Shown here: positions 41,230 through 51,133 of the stretch, piece after piece | Position numbering within the stretch: the first letter of the stretch is position 1 | Layout of the letters: the number at the start of each line of letters is the position of its first letter | NCBI GenBank assembly: GCA_045649405.1 | Contig: JAZRPW010000009.1 | Coordinates: 12,406-76,405 of the forward strand | Source of the DNA: RUG11462 sp045649405 | Lineage (GTDB): Bacteria > Bacillota > Clostridia > Oscillospirales > Acutalibacteraceae | Direction: 5' to 3' | Length of the DNA stretch: 64,000 nt | Program-made: the position numbers and the translations under genes | Notes under the pieces: generated by a model | What the model was told of the DNA's origin: nothing | What the model saw: only the letters and a program-made list of their open reading frames with translations | The model's database searches: none

Positions 41230-41916
41230 TTATTTTGTTTCAAATTTATAACCAACGCCCCAAACGGTTTTGAGCGCCCATTTCTCAGAAACTCCCTCTA
41301 ATTTTTCTCTAAGTCGTTTAACGTGAACGTCAACTGTTCGTGAGTCGCCATAATAATCAAAACCCCAAACTTCATCTAAAAGTTGGTCACGTGTGTAAAC
41401 TTTGTTTGGGTTTGATGCAAGATGAAAAATAAGTTCTAACTCTTTTGGTGGGGTGTCAATTTGTTTGCCACCAACAACCATTTCATAATTTGTAAGGTTA
41501 ATTGTAAGCTTGTCAAACTCAACCTTTTTAATTGAGTTTTCGTCTTGATAACCGCTTCGGCGAAGCACAGCTTTAATTCTTGCAATAACCTCTTTTGCTT
41601 CAAAAGGTTTAACAACATAGTCATCAGCGCCAAGTTCAAGGCCAAGCACCTTGTCAAATGTTTCACCTTTTGCAGTAATCATAATAATAGGCACCTGTGA
41701 AGTTTTTCTAATTTCACGGCAAACCTGCCAACCGTCCATTTTTGGCATCATAACATCAAGCAAAATAATTGCAGGGTTAAATTTTGCAAGGTTATCAATT
41801 GCCGCCTTGCCATCATGATGAATTTCAACATCAAATTCTTCTTTTTCTAAATAAAGTCTTAAATATTCGCAAATGTTGTTGTCATCATCAACAACCATAA
41901 CTTTAATTGCGCTCAT
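41230..41916 (-). CDS. OmpR-family response regulator
   Basis: The protein has 228 residues. The receiver domain shows VVDDD, phosphoacceptor Asp in LLDVMMPKMDGW, and Lys in YVVKPF. The C-terminal winged helix (Trans_reg_C) shows PPKELELIFHLASNPNKVYTR, then RTVDVHVKRLREKL and WGVGYKF. It is the first gene of the regulator-kinase-htrA operon. It is likely to activate htrA and its own operon under cell-envelope stress, by analogy with known systems. Confidence 0.93.
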   Translation of the reverse strand: MSAIKVMVVDDDNNICEYLRLYLEKEEFDVEIHHDGKAAIDNLAKFNPAIILLDVMMPKMDGWQVCREIRKTSQVPIIMITAKGETFDKVLGLELGADDYVVKPFEAKEVIARIKAVLRRSGYQDENSIKKVEFDKLTINLTNYEMVVGGKQIDTPPKELELIFHLASNPNKVYTRDQLLDEVWGFDYYGDSRTVDVHVKRLREKLEGVSEKWALKTVWGVGYKFETK

Positions 41917-41997
41917 AACAAAACTCCTTTTTTAGTTTTCTCATATTAACAGTATAAATTATTTCACAAAAAATTGATGAATAAAATTTTAACAACT

Positions 41998-42804
41998 TTA
42001 CAACTTTTTATAAATAACGCTCATAACAGAAACGGTTGTTTCAAGCGTTTTTAAATCTTCAACCTTTTGTTGGTCGGCTCTGCTTGTCTTGTAGTAATAA
42101 GGCGTCATCAAAAACAAATTTTTAATGTTTTCGCCTTCAACAGTTATTTTTGCATTGGTTTCAATTGTGTCAACCATTTGGAAACCGTCAAGCTCAAGCC
42201 CTTCTTCATCGTTAAAATATGCCTTGTCATAAATTGCTTGTTTTAACTCAATTAAATGGTTTTTCAAAACAAAGGTTCTAATCAAAAATCCACCTTTTTT
42301 CAAAACCCTTGAAAACTCATCGGCAGGGGTTGGCGCAAACATATTAAGCGTTAAATCAACGCTTTGCTCTTTTATTGGCATTTTAAAAATGCTTGCAACA
42401 ATTGCAACGCTGTTTTCAAGCCTTTTTTTAAACCATCTTAACGCTTCTTTTGACAAATCAACGCCAATTACACTTTTTGCGCTCAAAGTGTCGGCAACTG
42501 CTTTTGTGTAATAGCCCTCGCCACAACCAGCATCAAGCACAGTCGCATTTTGTGGGCAATGCTTTTTTGCAAGTGCGCAAACGGCTGCTTGAATTGGCTC
42601 ATAAAACCCACAATTTAAAAAGTCTTTTCGTGCAATTACCATCAACTTGTCATCGCCGTGGCGCTTTTTTGAAGACTTGTTGTTTAAAGAAAGATTAACA
42701 ACAGAGTGTTTAGAAACATCAAACGAATGATTGTTGCCACATTTATAAGTTTTGCCATCTAAACTCAAATCATCACAACAAACAGGACAAATAATTTCGC
42801 TCAA
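41998..42804 (-). CDS. rlmA: 23S rRNA (guanine-N1)-methyltransferase RlmA type
   Basis: The protein has 268 residues from a TTG at 42804, which has GGGAG 9 bases upstream; this equals the E. coli RlmA length, while the ATG at 42828 precedes the site. The N-terminal zinc finger reads CPVCCDDL then CGNNHSFD. The Rossmann methyltransferase has the SAM loop VLDAGCGEGYY and ends FSRVLKKGGFLIRTF. RlmA methylates 23S rRNA helix 35. It is divergent from trmL, another RNA methyltransferase. Confidence 0.85.
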   Translation of the reverse strand: MSEIICPVCCDDLSLDGKTYKCGNNHSFDVSKHSVVNLSLNNKSSKKRHGDDKLMVIARKDFLNCGFYEPIQAAVCALAKKHCPQNATVLDAGCGEGYYTKAVADTLSAKSVIGVDLSKEALRWFKKRLENSVAIVASIFKMPIKEQSVDLTLNMFAPTPADEFSRVLKKGGFLIRTFVLKNHLIELKQAIYDKAYFNDEEGLELDGFQMVDTIETNAKITVEGENIKNLFLMTPYYYKTSRADQQKVEDLKTLETTVSVMSVIYKKL

Positions 42805-42871
42805 TTTTTCACACTCCCTTAATAGCATATATTTATATTATAATATATTATAATAGATTTTACAAGTGGGG

Positions 42872-42900
42872 TTGAAAATAGTTTTTGTTTGGTGTAAAAT
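42872..42900 (+). promoter_or_regulatory. Promoter of trmL
   Basis: TTGAAA and TAAAAT are 17 bp apart, 31 bp before the ATG. Confidence 0.65.
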
Positions 42901-42931
42901 AAAATCAGCAAATTTAAAGGAGAAAATAAAA

Positions 42932-43447
42932 ATGCCAATTTTAAATGTAGTTTTGGTTGAGCCAGAAATTCCATCAAATACAGGTAACATTGTTAGAACT
43001 TGTGCTGCAACCGGCGCTCGACTTCACATAATAAAACCAATGGGGTTCACACCTGATGATAAGAAGTTAAAACGTGCAGGTCTTGATTATTGGCATTTTA
43101 TGGACATAACTTATTACGAAAATTTGCAAGAGTTTTTCGAAAAAACCAACAAAGAAAACGCAACCTATTTTTATTTTACCACAAAAGCCAAGCAAACCTA
43201 CTCGAAAGTTGATTATCAAGACAATTGCTATTTGCTTTTTGGTAAAGAAACAAAAGGTTTGCCAGAAGAATTGCTTATTAAAAACCCTGAGCGCTGTGTT
43301 CGACTTCCAATGATGGGCGAAATTCGCTCGCTTAATCTTTCAAACACAGTTTGTGTTGCAGTTTATGAAACACTTAGACAGTGGGATTTTCCGGAACTTC
43401 AGAATTTTGGCGAACTCCACAACTTCAAATGGTCTGACGTTGAATAA
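42932..43447 (+). CDS. trmL: tRNA (cytidine/uridine-34-2'-O)-methyltransferase TrmL
   Basis: The protein has 171 residues from the ATG at 42932, which follows AAAGGAG; the earlier ATG at 42866 overlaps the promoter. It is a single SPOUT-domain protein with no N-terminal extension: LVEPEIPSNTGNIVRTCAAT, LLFGKETKGLPEELL, and the knot LPMMGEIRSLNLSNTVCVAVYE. TrmL methylates the wobble base of tRNA-Leu isoacceptors. The length and motifs are exactly as expected. Confidence 0.93.
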   Translation: MPILNVVLVEPEIPSNTGNIVRTCAATGARLHIIKPMGFTPDDKKLKRAGLDYWHFMDITYYENLQEFFEKTNKENATYFYFTTKAKQTYSKVDYQDNCYLLFGKETKGLPEELLIKNPERCVRLPMMGEIRSLNLSNTVCVAVYETLRQWDFPELQNFGELHNFKWSDVE

Positions 43448-43450
43448 TAA

Positions 43451-43479
43451 AAAACCACTTACAATTTGTAAGTGGTTTT
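43451..43479. terminator. Bidirectional terminator
   Basis: AAAACCACTTAC and GTAAGTGGTTTT pair perfectly between trmL and the convergent GH105 gene. Confidence 0.85.
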
Positions 43480-43484
43480 GTTGT

Positions 43485-46274
43485 TTAATAAGCATATTTT
43501 GTTGCCAAAATAAATGGGCCAACGCCTTTGCCATCGTTTGTCACATAGTCAAACACTTGGTACATATTTGGAGATGTGTAAACTGCCGATTTTGACAGAA
43601 CATCTTCAAGTCCGTTTTTGCCTAGTTTTATTTCGACAAGTGCGTTGTAAGCTCTAACACCTGCGTTGTAAAGTTCTTGGGACAACAAACCAGCGTGATA
43701 ACCACGCAATAAACAATAAGAAAACATACTAGAACCACTTGATTCAGTAATGTTATAGATGGTTTTGCCGTCTTTTACAAGAAAAATAGATTCATTTTTG
43801 TTAGTGACGTTGTACCAAAGACCGCTTTCATCTTGATATTTGACAATGCTTAACATTAAATCTTTGTAATAACTTGAAAGCGTATTTTTGTAGGTTTCGT
43901 TAGGACACAAGTCAGCCGCCTCTAACAAAACCATTGCATACCAACCAATGCTTCGTGACCAAAAAACGCCGTTTGTCTCTTTTGTGTCAACATCATAGCC
44001 GTGATACAAAAGACCTGTATTTTCATCACGCATATTTTCCATTACAAATTCAAGACGTTTATATATATCATTCCAAAGCTTTTGGCTCGTTACTTGTTGT
44101 TGGTTTTTGTCAACAACTGAAACGGTGTTGTTGCTGGTTGCCTTCGCAAGTTCTATTAAATACATTTGTGACATATAAACGCCATCTAAACAAACACGCC
44201 ATTTTTGCCAACCTGCAACAGGGTTGCCATCTTTATCTTGACCATGTTGCAAAAGTCCGCCTGCACTGTCAAAAGCAACCTGATTTTCAAGTTGAGAATA
44301 AACAAATTGCGCCGCCTTTTCGCATTTAACACGTTCTTCAGGTGTTAAATAATTGCTATTTAACAATTTTAAAATATTAACCGCAGGCAACACTGCATCT
44401 AATGTGCCAGTAGCATATTTTTTAATTGTTCCATCATCATTTATGTGCGCTAAATAAAACTCTTTGACTTTGCTTAAATATTTTTCGCTATCAAGTGTGA
44501 GAAATCCATTATGCACAAGGCCGGTAAAATAAATCCAACTGTTAGAACCACTGGTTGGTTGCCAACTGTATTTGCCACTTAAAGGATTTATGTCAGCGTT
44601 TTCTTGATAAAGATTATTAATAAAGTTTTTGGCTTTTGCGATGTTTTCAGATTTTATTTTCGGCATAGAATTATCAACATAGCAATAAGCCAAAATGAAT
44701 GGGCCAAAACCTTTGCCATCGTTTGTGGTATAACCATTTACTTGATAGCGATTTTTGTCGCTTGTTACCGAAGAACTTGTGTAAATGTCAACAAGACCCT
44801 CATCTTTAAGTTTTAACTCTACAAGTGAATTGAATGCTCTAAGCCCTGCTATGCGGAATTCTTGTGAAGTCAAAAGACCTGTGTCAAACCCTTTTAGCAA
44901 GCAGAAACAGAACATTGCAGAACCACTCGTTTCAGGAATGTTGTAGGCAATTTCGCCAGTTGCAGTTTTGCAAAAATATTCTTCTTTTGCGTCTGTTACA
45001 TTGTACCAAAGATTTGTGCTTTCATCTTGCCAACGACAAACCGCACTCATAAGAGAGTTAAAGTGGTCGGTTAAAATTTGCTTTTTGTCTTTGTCTGGCA
45101 TTTTTTCTGCTGCATCAAGAAGCGACATTGCAAACCAACCAATACCCCTTGACCAAGGAGCGTTGTTTGTTTCGCCAGTTTCAACGCAGTAACCGTGATT
45201 TAAAAGACCGGTTGTTTTGTCGGTCATATTTTCCATAACAAAGGTGTGCCTTGTGAAAATGTCTTGCCACAAGTTTTCGCTTTTAACAACTTCGCCCGTT
45301 TTGCTAGTAATTGCAACTGTGCCGTTGTCAATTTCTGTTGCAAGGCGAGTTAAAAACAATTGCGACATATAAACGCCGTCAAGGCAAATATTCCATTTAA
45401 CCCAAGCAGGTCGAGGAGTTCCGTCGGATTTTTGTGAGTGAAGCCACAAATTGCCTGCTTGTGGGTAAATTGTTTGGTTTTCAAGTTGGTTGTAAATGTA
45501 GTTAATGGCAAGGGAGTATTTTGCCTTTTCATCGTGAGTTACAATGTCACTGTTTGCAATTTTTATAAGTGCTACGCCAAGCATTGCCGAATCAAGTTCG
45601 CCAATTGCATAGGATTTAATGCTGCCGTCTTGGTTTATATATTGGTCATAAAAATCTTTAATCTGCCATTTGTATTTGTCAAAGTCGATTTCAAGTAGTC
45701 CTTCAAAAACCAAACCCGTGTAATAAATCCAGTTGGTTTTTCTGTTAACTGGCTCCCACAAAAGTCCCATTTGTGTGTAATCTTCAAGTTTGCTACCATC
45801 TGCTAATTTTTCAATAAATACTTTTGCCTTTGCAATATTTTCTGGCTTTATTTCAACCTTTGGCGCTACAGTTGTAGTAGTGGTTGTAGTTTGAGCTTTT
45901 GCAAGGGTTTTTGCAGACACAACTTTACTAAACTTTTTAGAAAGAAAAGTTTTTTTCTTTACAACTTTAAACGCCTTTACTTTGTAATAATAGGTTTTGT
46001 TGGTTTTAAGTTTTTTGTTTGTAAAATAATTTTTCTTTGTTGTTTTAATAAGTTTAAATTTTTTGTTGTTGGTTGAGCGGTAAATTTTGTACCCCTTTGC
46101 ACCTTTTACCTTATTAAAACTAACTTTAATTGCAGTTTTGTTAATTGCTTTTGCAAAAACACCGGTTACCCTTGCAGGTGTTTTTGACATTGGTTTAGCA
46201 TTTGCAGAAATGCCAGAAAAAACAAAAACTGCAATAATACCCAAACAAAGAAGTTGTTTTAAAAATTTTCTCAT
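43485..46274 (-). CDS. Secreted protein with FN3 and two GH105 domains
   Basis: The protein has 929 residues from the ATG at 46274 (TTGGAG upstream). After a signal peptide (cleaved near ANA) come an FN3-like domain (residues 33-120, VKGAKGYKIYRST...TYYYKVKAF), a short Thr linker and two tandem GH105-type domains (about 145-535 and 545-929). Each shows WIYYTGLVFEGLL or WIYFTGLVHNGFL, CLDGVYMSQ with the likely catalytic Asp, and WSRGIGWFAM or WSRSIGWYAM. GH105 enzymes hydrate unsaturated uronyl residues at the end of rhamnogalacturonan, ulvan or related oligosaccharides left by lyases. The first domain is nearly identical in motifs to the GH105 end of the neighbouring protein, indicating recent duplication. 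The second is more diverged. Confidence 0.85.
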   Translation of the reverse strand: MRKFLKQLLCLGIIAVFVFSGISANAKPMSKTPARVTGVFAKAINKTAIKVSFNKVKGAKGYKIYRSTNNKKFKLIKTTKKNYFTNKKLKTNKTYYYKVKAFKVVKKKTFLSKKFSKVVSAKTLAKAQTTTTTTTVAPKVEIKPENIAKAKVFIEKLADGSKLEDYTQMGLLWEPVNRKTNWIYYTGLVFEGLLEIDFDKYKWQIKDFYDQYINQDGSIKSYAIGELDSAMLGVALIKIANSDIVTHDEKAKYSLAINYIYNQLENQTIYPQAGNLWLHSQKSDGTPRPAWVKWNICLDGVYMSQLFLTRLATEIDNGTVAITSKTGEVVKSENLWQDIFTRHTFVMENMTDKTTGLLNHGYCVETGETNNAPWSRGIGWFAMSLLDAAEKMPDKDKKQILTDHFNSLMSAVCRWQDESTNLWYNVTDAKEEYFCKTATGEIAYNIPETSGSAMFCFCLLKGFDTGLLTSQEFRIAGLRAFNSLVELKLKDEGLVDIYTSSSVTSDKNRYQVNGYTTNDGKGFGPFILAYCYVDNSMPKIKSENIAKAKNFINNLYQENADINPLSGKYSWQPTSGSNSWIYFTGLVHNGFLTLDSEKYLSKVKEFYLAHINDDGTIKKYATGTLDAVLPAVNILKLLNSNYLTPEERVKCEKAAQFVYSQLENQVAFDSAGGLLQHGQDKDGNPVAGWQKWRVCLDGVYMSQMYLIELAKATSNNTVSVVDKNQQQVTSQKLWNDIYKRLEFVMENMRDENTGLLYHGYDVDTKETNGVFWSRSIGWYAMVLLEAADLCPNETYKNTLSSYYKDLMLSIVKYQDESGLWYNVTNKNESIFLVKDGKTIYNITESSGSSMFSYCLLRGYHAGLLSQELYNAGVRAYNALVEIKLGKNGLEDVLSKSAVYTSPNMYQVFDYVTNDGKGVGPFILATKYAY

Positions 46275-46287
46275 TTTTTTCTCCAAG

Positions 46288-49143
46288 TTAATAAGCATAT
46301 TTTGTTGCCAAAATGAATGGACCAACGCCTTTCCCGTCGTTTGTTACATAACCGCTAACTTGATAAACAGCTTCGCTTGTTGTAACGGGAGAACTGCTAA
46401 GAATGTCAACAAGGCCTTCATCTTTGAGCTTGAATTGTGCGAGTGAGTTGTATGCTCTGAGTCCTGCTTTTCGGAATTCTTCAGATTTCAAAAGACCAGC
46501 ATGATAACCTTTTAGCAAACAAAAACTGAACATTGCCGAGCCGCTTGTTTCAGGAATGTTATAAATAAATTCATCGCCATTTTGGTAATATATTTCACCC
46601 TTTTTATCGGTTACATTATACCAAAGATAGGTTTCATCATCTTGCCAACGACAAACTGCATTCATAAGTTTTTCAAAGTGTTTGGTCAAGGCTTGTTTTT
46701 TGCTCTTGTCAGGCATTTTTTCTGCCGCCTCAACAAGTGACATTGCAAACCAACCAATGCCCCTTGACCAACGAGCGTTGTTTGTTTCTCCAGTTTCAAC
46801 ACAATAACCATGATTTAAAAGACCGGTTGATTTGTCGGTCATATTTTCCATTACAAATTTGTGTCTTGTGTAAATATCTTGCCACAAGTTTTCGCTTTTA
46901 ACAACTTCGCCGTTTTTATCAACAATTTCAATGTTGCCATTGTCAATTTCTGTTGCAAGGCGAGTTAAAAACAATTGTGACATATAAACGCCATCAAGAC
47001 AAATATTCCATTTAGTCCAAGCGACCTTTGGTGTGCCATCTGAGTTTTGTGAATGAAGCCACAAGTTGCCTGCATTTTCATAAATTGTTTGGTTTTCAAG
47101 TTGGTTGTAAATGTAGTTTGCTGCTTTGTTATATTTTTCTTTTTCTTCTGCCGTTACAATGTCGCTGTTTGCAATTCTTAAAAGTGAAGCACCCAAAATT
47201 GCAGAATCAAGCTCGCCAGAGTTATAAGTCTTAATGCTACCGTCTTGGTTTATATATTGGTCATAAAAGTCTTTAATTTGCCATTTGTATCTGTCAAAAT
47301 CACTTTCAAGCAATCCTTCAAAAACTAAACCTGTGTAATAAATCCAGTTGGTAGTGCGTTTAATCGGCTCCCACAAAAGTCCTGGTTGTGTGTAGTCTTC
47401 AAGTTTGCTACCATCTGCAAGCGTTTGTGTAAATGTGGTTGCCTTTGCTACATTTTCTGGCTTTGCAGTTGACATTTCGGTTAAATAAGTCATATTTGCA
47501 CCGCCAACTTTTTCGCCAGAGTCTATAAAGTAAAGATAGGCATCGGTATTAAAATCGGTGTAATTGTTTTTGTTGTAATAACCGTTGTGCCACAAAAACG
47601 CTTTGCCGTTTACATCAACAATTGGTCTTGCGTTTCGTTTAGTTGCACAACCAACCTGCGCATCAATTGTTTTTGAAAGTTTAATGCTCTCATCGTCAAA
47701 AACATAGGTTTCAATATAATCTGTGCCAACTACGTTTCTTGCAACGACAATATTGTTTTTGTCAATAAATGAAGCGCCGAGTTGATATTTTGGGTCCATT
47801 AACGGTCTGCCACCATTACAAATTTCATAAGATTTGCCGTTTTCAAAAAGATAATAAACGCTGTCGGCACTACCCTTTGTTGAACTGAAAACTGTGTAAA
47901 GAAATTCTGGGTTTTGCGGTTCTGTAATCGCAACATCAAAAAGGCGTTGCACCTTTTTGTCTTCGGTTGGTTTGTCTAAAATTACATTAAAACTTGTGTA
48001 ATCGTTTTTCTCGTTGCTAAGTGCAGTAACGCCGTCACTGTTCAAAATTGAATTGTCGGTTGTATTCAAAAATCCCATTCTAATTTCTGTTGCAGGTTGT
48101 GAAGGGTTAGAGTACATTACAATTCGAAGTAAAGTGTCATCAGTGGTTGGCATAACTTTGCAATAATACTGCATTGAAGCTTTTACAACAATTGTTTCAT
48201 CGCTCCAAACACTGCCGTTTTCTGAACTTCTGTAAGCCCAACTGTTGTTGTTAACTCTATAGAAAAGATAGTATTTTCCGTTTGATTTTACAATTTGGCT
48301 ATAACAAGTTTTGCCGGCAGATGTAAGCACAATGCTATGCTCAAACTCGGTAATATCATAAGGATTTTTTGAAATTCTAATGTGAATTTTTTTGTCGGTG
48401 TTGTGGCCGGTTGCATAAGCACACATAATGCGGCCGTCATCAAGAAGTGTAAGAGCTAGCGAGTTGTGGTCGTCAACCGTTGTCGCTTTTTTTAAAGCAT
48501 TTTTAGTGAATTCGCCTGTTGTTTTGTCATACTGCGCAATGCCACAATAACCTTCGTTTGAAGTGAAACAGAAGTAGACTTTGTTGTCGTGTGATACAAC
48601 TTGTGGGTAGTACCACCAACTCCAAATCATATTTTGGTTGCCACTACCGTTAATGTTTAAACAAGCGTCGCCTTCAAAACATTCTTCGGCTACTGGGTCA
48701 TCAACCACTGGTGTGTCATCAACAATTGGCACATCTTCAACAGGCGGTGGGACAACAACTGTCTTTTTAGGGGTTTTTGCCGACACAATTTTGCTAAATT
48801 TTTTAGAAAGCAAGATTTTTTTACCGTTTCTTTTATATGCCTTAACCTTGTAATAATATCTTGTGTTTGCTTTTAAATTTTTGTTTTTAAAACTGGTGTT
48901 TTTGGTTGTTTTAATAAGTTTGTAACCCTTGCTTTTTTTGGTTGAACGGTAAATTTTATAACCAGTTACACCCTTAATTTTTTTATAAGTAATTTTAATG
49001 GCAGTTTTGCCAACTGATTTTGCGCTAACGCTTTTAACCCTTGTCGGTCTTGTTGACGAAGGTTTAGCACTAACAGTTATAGAAGAAAAAACAAACAAAA
49101 CCAACAAAACGCAAGCCAATGTTTGTTTGAACAATTTTTTCAT
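46288..49143 (-). CDS. Secreted FN3, BNR_4-type lyase-like and GH105 fusion protein
   Basis: The protein has 951 residues from the ATG at 49143. In order, it has a signal peptide (ending SAKP), an FN3-like domain (30-125), a Val/Asp/Pro linker, a beta-propeller domain (about 145-560) and a GH105 domain (about 575-951: WIYYTGLVFEGLL, CLDGVYMSQ, WSRGIGWFAM). The propeller has DDHN near 225 and GHN about 21 residues later. Paired histidines at this spacing are characteristic of BNR_4 polysaccharide lyases such as the ulvan lyase families. If active, the chain would both cut a uronate-rhamnose polymer and remove the unsaturated uronyl end. Lyase activity is inferred. It is the first gene of the two-gene unit. 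Confidence 0.75.
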   Translation of the reverse strand: MKKLFKQTLACVLLVLFVFSSITVSAKPSSTRPTRVKSVSAKSVGKTAIKITYKKIKGVTGYKIYRSTKKSKGYKLIKTTKNTSFKNKNLKANTRYYYKVKAYKRNGKKILLSKKFSKIVSAKTPKKTVVVPPPVEDVPIVDDTPVVDDPVAEECFEGDACLNINGSGNQNMIWSWWYYPQVVSHDNKVYFCFTSNEGYCGIAQYDKTTGEFTKNALKKATTVDDHNSLALTLLDDGRIMCAYATGHNTDKKIHIRISKNPYDITEFEHSIVLTSAGKTCYSQIVKSNGKYYLFYRVNNNSWAYRSSENGSVWSDETIVVKASMQYYCKVMPTTDDTLLRIVMYSNPSQPATEIRMGFLNTTDNSILNSDGVTALSNEKNDYTSFNVILDKPTEDKKVQRLFDVAITEPQNPEFLYTVFSSTKGSADSVYYLFENGKSYEICNGGRPLMDPKYQLGASFIDKNNIVVARNVVGTDYIETYVFDDESIKLSKTIDAQVGCATKRNARPIVDVNGKAFLWHNGYYNKNNYTDFNTDAYLYFIDSGEKVGGANMTYLTEMSTAKPENVAKATTFTQTLADGSKLEDYTQPGLLWEPIKRTTNWIYYTGLVFEGLLESDFDRYKWQIKDFYDQYINQDGSIKTYNSGELDSAILGASLLRIANSDIVTAEEKEKYNKAANYIYNQLENQTIYENAGNLWLHSQNSDGTPKVAWTKWNICLDGVYMSQLFLTRLATEIDNGNIEIVDKNGEVVKSENLWQDIYTRHKFVMENMTDKSTGLLNHGYCVETGETNNARWSRGIGWFAMSLVEAAEKMPDKSKKQALTKHFEKLMNAVCRWQDDETYLWYNVTDKKGEIYYQNGDEFIYNIPETSGSAMFSFCLLKGYHAGLLKSEEFRKAGLRAYNSLAQFKLKDEGLVDILSSSPVTTSEAVYQVSGYVTNDGKGVGPFILATKYAY

Positions 49144-49179
49144 AAACTCACCACTTTTATTAAGTATTTTGGTTTTAAT

Positions 49180-49208
49180 ATTATAACATTTTAAAGCCAA
49201 AAAGTCAA
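49180..49208 (-). promoter_or_regulatory. Promoter of the GH105 operon
   Basis: On the minus strand, TTGACT and TATAAT are 17 bp apart, 37 bp before the ATG. Confidence 0.8.
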
Positions 49209-49217
49209 TTTAACAAA

Positions 49218-49245
49218 AAACCCTTCCGCAAAAGCGAAAGGGTTT
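49218..49245 (-). terminator. Terminator after the GH127-like gene
   Basis: AAACCCTTCCGC and GCGAAAGGGTTT pair with one mismatch; on the minus strand a T-run follows. It separates the trpB-GH127 transcript from the GH105 operon. Confidence 0.75.
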
Positions 49246-49252
49246 AAAATGT

Positions 49253-51115
49253 TTATTCAACAATTGGTAAAACGGTCATTCTTACTTTGCATGCGCCGTA
49301 AGGATAAAGTTTAATTGTTTCTGCCGTTTTTGAAACTTTCATTCTGTTTTTAAGTGGCAACCTTGGTGTAAATGTACGAGTTTCTTTAACTTCTTTAATA
49401 ACATAATCCCAAGAGTGAGTTTTGAATTTGTGGGTTGGTTTAATTACCCAGTTTTCGACCTCTTTAGCAGACACTTCAATGCAAGGCAAGTTTTTATCAA
49501 CATCCCAAGCATTGTCTTTTCCTGCTACATATTTAGGTGCTTTTGAAGTATCAATTGCATAATTCCACTTTTTGTCTGGCTTCATACGATAGAATGGATA
49601 AATTTCACCATCTAATTCGTGAGTAGCCCAATGTGAACGTTCGCCTTTCATACCAAGACAGTAAACAAGCGGACCGCGTTTGAAATAAACACCTGAACTT
49701 GCGCGTTTTTTCTCAATTTCTGCAGTAAATTCAACAGAGATTTTCACATTGCCCTTAACTTTAACAACAATAAAGCCTTTTTCAAGTTTGTATTCGCAAC
49801 CGTTAACCTTTAAATCTTTGCACCATTTTGGCACACGAATTTTGAATGTAAATTCTGCTTCAGTTTCAACGTCAAAAGCGAGCGAAAAATCAAATGGATA
49901 ATTTGTATTCTCAGTAATTTTGAATGATTTTCCATCAATTTCGCCTTCAACGGTTGAAGGACCAAACATTCTTGCAGTCAAAACATCATCTGCCAAATCC
50001 CACATATTCAAAATGTAGTTTGGCATAAATCTGTTAACGTTACCAGTACAACAAGCAGTAAATGGTTTAGGACCGTAAATTTGCGCTTGAGTACCTCTGT
50101 CATACATTGCAGTATTAGATTTCTCATTAATAATAAGTTGGTTTGCGCTTGAGAAATATTGGTGTGTTTTAAAGTCTTCAGTAACAGAGCCAATGCCTGC
50201 ATTGAAAACTGCACGCTCAATCATATCAGAATAATGCACTTTGTTTGTAATTTGCGCTAAATAATGAAGTGACCAAGTCATATCTGTAATATCACAAGTT
50301 TCATAACACTCGTCATAAGTGTTGCTCTTCATACGCTCGCTTGATGAGTTAACGCCACCAGGAAGCATATAAAACTTGTTGATTTTTCGATAGCCAGTTT
50401 CTGCAACATTAAGATAATACTTGTCGCCAGTTGCACGATAAATAAGTGCAGATTGTTTTGTAAATTCGTTAACAGTAACGCCGTGCTCAAAAAACTTTTT
50501 CATACAGCCGATTGTTTCATCGGTTGCTCTATCATAATTTTCTTTTGCATGTGTGTGATAGTCTTTATAGGTCTTTAACGCCATATCAACAAATGTTTTG
50601 TTGCCTGTAAAACGATAAAGCTCAAGCATTATTTCAATGTTGTTAACATCTCTGCCACCGCCGTAATCATACTCGTGGCCAAGATAATGTTTTACCATTG
50701 CATCAATAATTTTTTGGTCGTTGTTATATTCATAAAGCGCAAGACAAGCACGGAAAAAGATAATATGAGACCAACGAGTATATCTGTCGCCTTCTTTGAA
50801 TTTCAACACCTTTGGACCAAGATAACCCTCATCATCGGGATTATCAATTACTGTGTAAATATATTTTTCTGCTTTTTCAAGTAATTTTTCGTCGCCCAAA
50901 AGAATTGCGGTGCGAACAAAACCGTCAATATAATAACCTACTTGTTCATAAGGCCACCAAAAACAACCGTCATAAGGTTGCACAGCTTCTTCATCAAGCC
51001 AGAAAGGTTTGTCATAAGGCCAACCAGCTGCCGCAATATGACCTGTTAAACCATCAATTTGTGTTTCTAAAAACTCTTTTAACCAGCCTGTTGGTTTGAT
51101 TTGTGGTTTTTTCAT
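49253..51115 (-). CDS. GH127-like glycoside hydrolase (DUF1680 type)
   Basis: The protein has 620 residues with no signal peptide, so it is cytoplasmic. An (alpha/alpha)6-barrel-like region carries CFWWPYEQVGYYIDG, GGGRDVNNIEIMLELYR, and YDECYETCDITDMTWSLHYL. Then comes KPFTACCTGNVNRFMPNY, the Cys cluster typical of beta-L-arabinofuranosidase-type GH127/DUF1680 enzymes, followed by C-terminal beta domains. It probably removes a sugar from oligosaccharides taken into the cell. It starts 18 bp after trpB with an AAGGAG site and no terminator between, so the two genes appear to share one T-box controlled transcript, an unexpected pairing. Confidence 0.82.
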   Translation of the reverse strand: MKKPQIKPTGWLKEFLETQIDGLTGHIAAAGWPYDKPFWLDEEAVQPYDGCFWWPYEQVGYYIDGFVRTAILLGDEKLLEKAEKYIYTVIDNPDDEGYLGPKVLKFKEGDRYTRWSHIIFFRACLALYEYNNDQKIIDAMVKHYLGHEYDYGGGRDVNNIEIMLELYRFTGNKTFVDMALKTYKDYHTHAKENYDRATDETIGCMKKFFEHGVTVNEFTKQSALIYRATGDKYYLNVAETGYRKINKFYMLPGGVNSSSERMKSNTYDECYETCDITDMTWSLHYLAQITNKVHYSDMIERAVFNAGIGSVTEDFKTHQYFSSANQLIINEKSNTAMYDRGTQAQIYGPKPFTACCTGNVNRFMPNYILNMWDLADDVLTARMFGPSTVEGEIDGKSFKITENTNYPFDFSLAFDVETEAEFTFKIRVPKWCKDLKVNGCEYKLEKGFIVVKVKGNVKISVEFTAEIEKKRASSGVYFKRGPLVYCLGMKGERSHWATHELDGEIYPFYRMKPDKKWNYAIDTSKAPKYVAGKDNAWDVDKNLPCIEVSAKEVENWVIKPTHKFKTHSWDYVIKEVKETRTFTPRLPLKNRMKVSKTAETIKLYPYGACKVRMTVLPIVE

Positions 51116-51133
51116 AATATAACTCCTTAAAAT

